Shown here piece after piece: positions 5,790 through 6,864 of a stretch of DNA of 6,864 nucleotides; position 1 is the stretch's first letter; every line of letters starts with the position of its first letter. The DNA is from an uncultured Oscillospiraceae bacterium. GTDB taxonomy: Bacteria > Bacillota > Clostridia > Oscillospirales > Acutalibacteraceae. The stretch covers positions 1 through 6,864 of the forward strand of contig CAJKJS010000072.1 in NCBI GenBank assembly GCA_905200265.1. Direction: 5' to 3'. The notes under the pieces were generated by a model, which ran no database searches, was not told the DNA's origin, and saw only the letters and a list, made by a program, of their open reading frames with translations. Position numbers and translations under genes: made by a program.

Positions 5790-6864
5790 ATGAAATCGGC
5801 TGAAAAAGACCGCTGGGCTTGTCCTCCGGCGGGATGCAGCACATTGAGTTGGGAAACGGAAGATGGAAAACATATTTGGGGCCGCAATTTTGATTATAAT
5901 CGTTTGGCCGAGGGGAGTCAGGTAACTTTTTGCCCGGCCCAAACGACCTATGTGGCGTGTAGTCCTTCGGATTCAAAAGACTCTATACCCGAAAACAGGC
6001 AAACCGCCCGGTACGCCGCCGTGGGGATTGGCCTTTTGCTGTCCGGTTCCGTGCCTATTTTATACGAAGGAATCAATGAAAAAGGGCTAATGGGTGGGCA
6101 ATTATATTATCGTACTTTTGCCCATTATGCCTTACACCCTCGTCCGGGCACACAACCGCTGCAGCCGCCCTTTGCCGTGTACCATTTATTGGCCCAGTGT
6201 GCTACCGTGGAGGAAGTGGTGCATAGGATCAAACGGGATGTCACATTGGTAGCGTCGCCACTGCTTGGCGCCGTTCCACCCTTACACTGGGCTTTTTATG
6301 ACCGAACAGGGGAAAGTGTTATCATTGAACCGGACCGGGAAGACGTGCATGTGTACCGCCATACGATGGGTATTATGACCAATAGTCCGGGGTATCCCTG
6401 GCACCGGCTCAATTTGCTCAATTATGCGGGAATTCGCAACCACGATTACGAAAAAATGGAAATGAACGGCGAAAGTCTTACTCCTTGTTTTTCCGGCAGT
6501 GGGGCCCAGGGCATGCCCGGGGACTGGAGTTCGGTTTCTCGCTTTGTTCGGTTGGCGTTTTTGAAAAAATATGGGGTGAAAGGCAAAAAGGAAGAACAGG
6601 GCATAGCGTATATGTTCCGTTTGCTGCAAAGCGTATCATTTCCATTAGGTATGGTGCATGTCAATGAAACCGGGGACACAACCAAACTGGATAAAAATGT
6701 GTTGCCGTATGACTACACTGTATATACGTCAGTGATGTGCGGAGAATCGTTAAAGTTTTATTGGACCACGTATGAAAACCAGCGCATCCAGCTTGTAGAT
6801 CTACACCGTTTACTGGAGAAAACAGAACCGCTCCAATTCCCTCTCCATCCAAATCCGGACTTTT
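5790..6864 (+). CDS. Choloylglycine hydrolase family, penicillin V acylase-type (3' end missing)
   Basis: At least 358 residues of an N-terminal-nucleophile amidohydrolase, open to the window edge and near full family length. The family cleaves amide bonds in conjugated bile salts, penicillin V or acyl-homoserine lactones. The nucleophile is predicted to be Cys16 in AGCSTLSW, with Arg32 and Asp35 in GRNFDYN at exactly the family distances (+16 and +19), Asn198 in MTNSPGYPW and Arg251 in SSVSRFVR. At the selectivity position, bile salt hydrolases have Asn in GLNF; here LYY gives Tyr106, as in penicillin V acylases, so that subgroup is favoured. Fifteen residues precede Cys16 and must be removed for activity; they look neither like a signal peptide nor a membrane anchor. 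ATG 5790 follows GGGGGG (5779-5784). An in-frame ATG at 5736 has no ribosome site. No clear promoter was found in the 157-base gap shared with the divergent desulfidase gene. Confidence 0.9.
   Translation, partial: MKSAEKDRWACPPAGCSTLSWETEDGKHIWGRNFDYNRLAEGSQVTFCPAQTTYVACSPSDSKDSIPENRQTARYAAVGIGLLLSGSVPILYEGINEKGLMGGQLYYRTFAHYALHPRPGTQPLQPPFAVYHLLAQCATVEEVVHRIKRDVTLVASPLLGAVPPLHWAFYDRTGESVIIEPDREDVHVYRHTMGIMTNSPGYPWHRLNLLNYAGIRNHDYEKMEMNGESLTPCFSGSGAQGMPGDWSSVSRFVRLAFLKKYGVKGKKEEQGIAYMFRLLQSVSFPLGMVHVNETGDTTKLDKNVLPYDYTVYTSVMCGESLKFYWTTYENQRIQLVDLHRLLEKTEPLQFPLHPNPDF

Noticed and set aside
5633..5887. In-frame extension of the desulfidase upstream of 5632
   Set aside because: It contains the desulfidase promoter and overlaps the divergent acylase gene, and its translation is unlike the family.

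Overview
The window looks like chromosome from a low-to-mid GC Gram-positive bacterium of the Bacillota, probably an anaerobe. The signs are strong purine-rich ribosome binding sites, sigma-A type promoters with 17-base spacers, compact hairpin-plus-T terminators, a CsoR copper sensor, a UPF0597 cysteine desulfidase-type enzyme and a penicillin V acylase-type hydrolase. I cannot name the genus from the sequence alone. No RNA genes, CRISPR arrays, insertion sequences or phage genes are visible.

Layout. (1) Bases 1-31 hold the first ten codons of a minus-strand gene that leaves the window. It is divergent from csoR, and the 157 bases between the two starts contain two opposed promoters and a 13-base inverted repeat touching both -35 boxes. 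(2) Bases 189-2472 are a metal-homeostasis locus: csoR, its own terminator, then a separately promoted P1B-type metal ATPase. The ATPase promoter carries two CsoR-type operators, one of them perfect and lying between the -35 and -10 boxes. (3) Bases 2542-4330 are a two-gene operon, an HTH-WYL regulator followed 16 bases later by a short relative of epoxyqueuosine reductase with two predicted 4Fe-4S clusters. It ends in a 14-bp hairpin that can also serve the convergent gene. (4) Bases 4346-5695 (minus strand) are a UPF0597 L-cysteine desulfidase / serine dehydratase-like gene with a near-consensus promoter. (5) Bases 5790-6864 (plus strand, running off the end) are a choloylglycine hydrolase / penicillin V acylase family enzyme, absent from simple complete-ORF lists because no stop lies in the window.

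How the parts work together. CsoR should repress the ATPase promoter until cytosolic Cu(I) rises. The ATPase is odd for a copper exporter: it has no N-terminal metal-binding domain, and its last membrane helices carry neither the usual copper nor the usual zinc/cadmium residues. The WYL regulator probably controls itself and the iron-sulfur protein. The desulfidase and the acylase are divergent, with no evident functional link. Nothing here clearly amounts to a wholly new system; the regulator-transporter mismatch and the short Fe-S enzyme under a WYL regulator are the points most worth following up.
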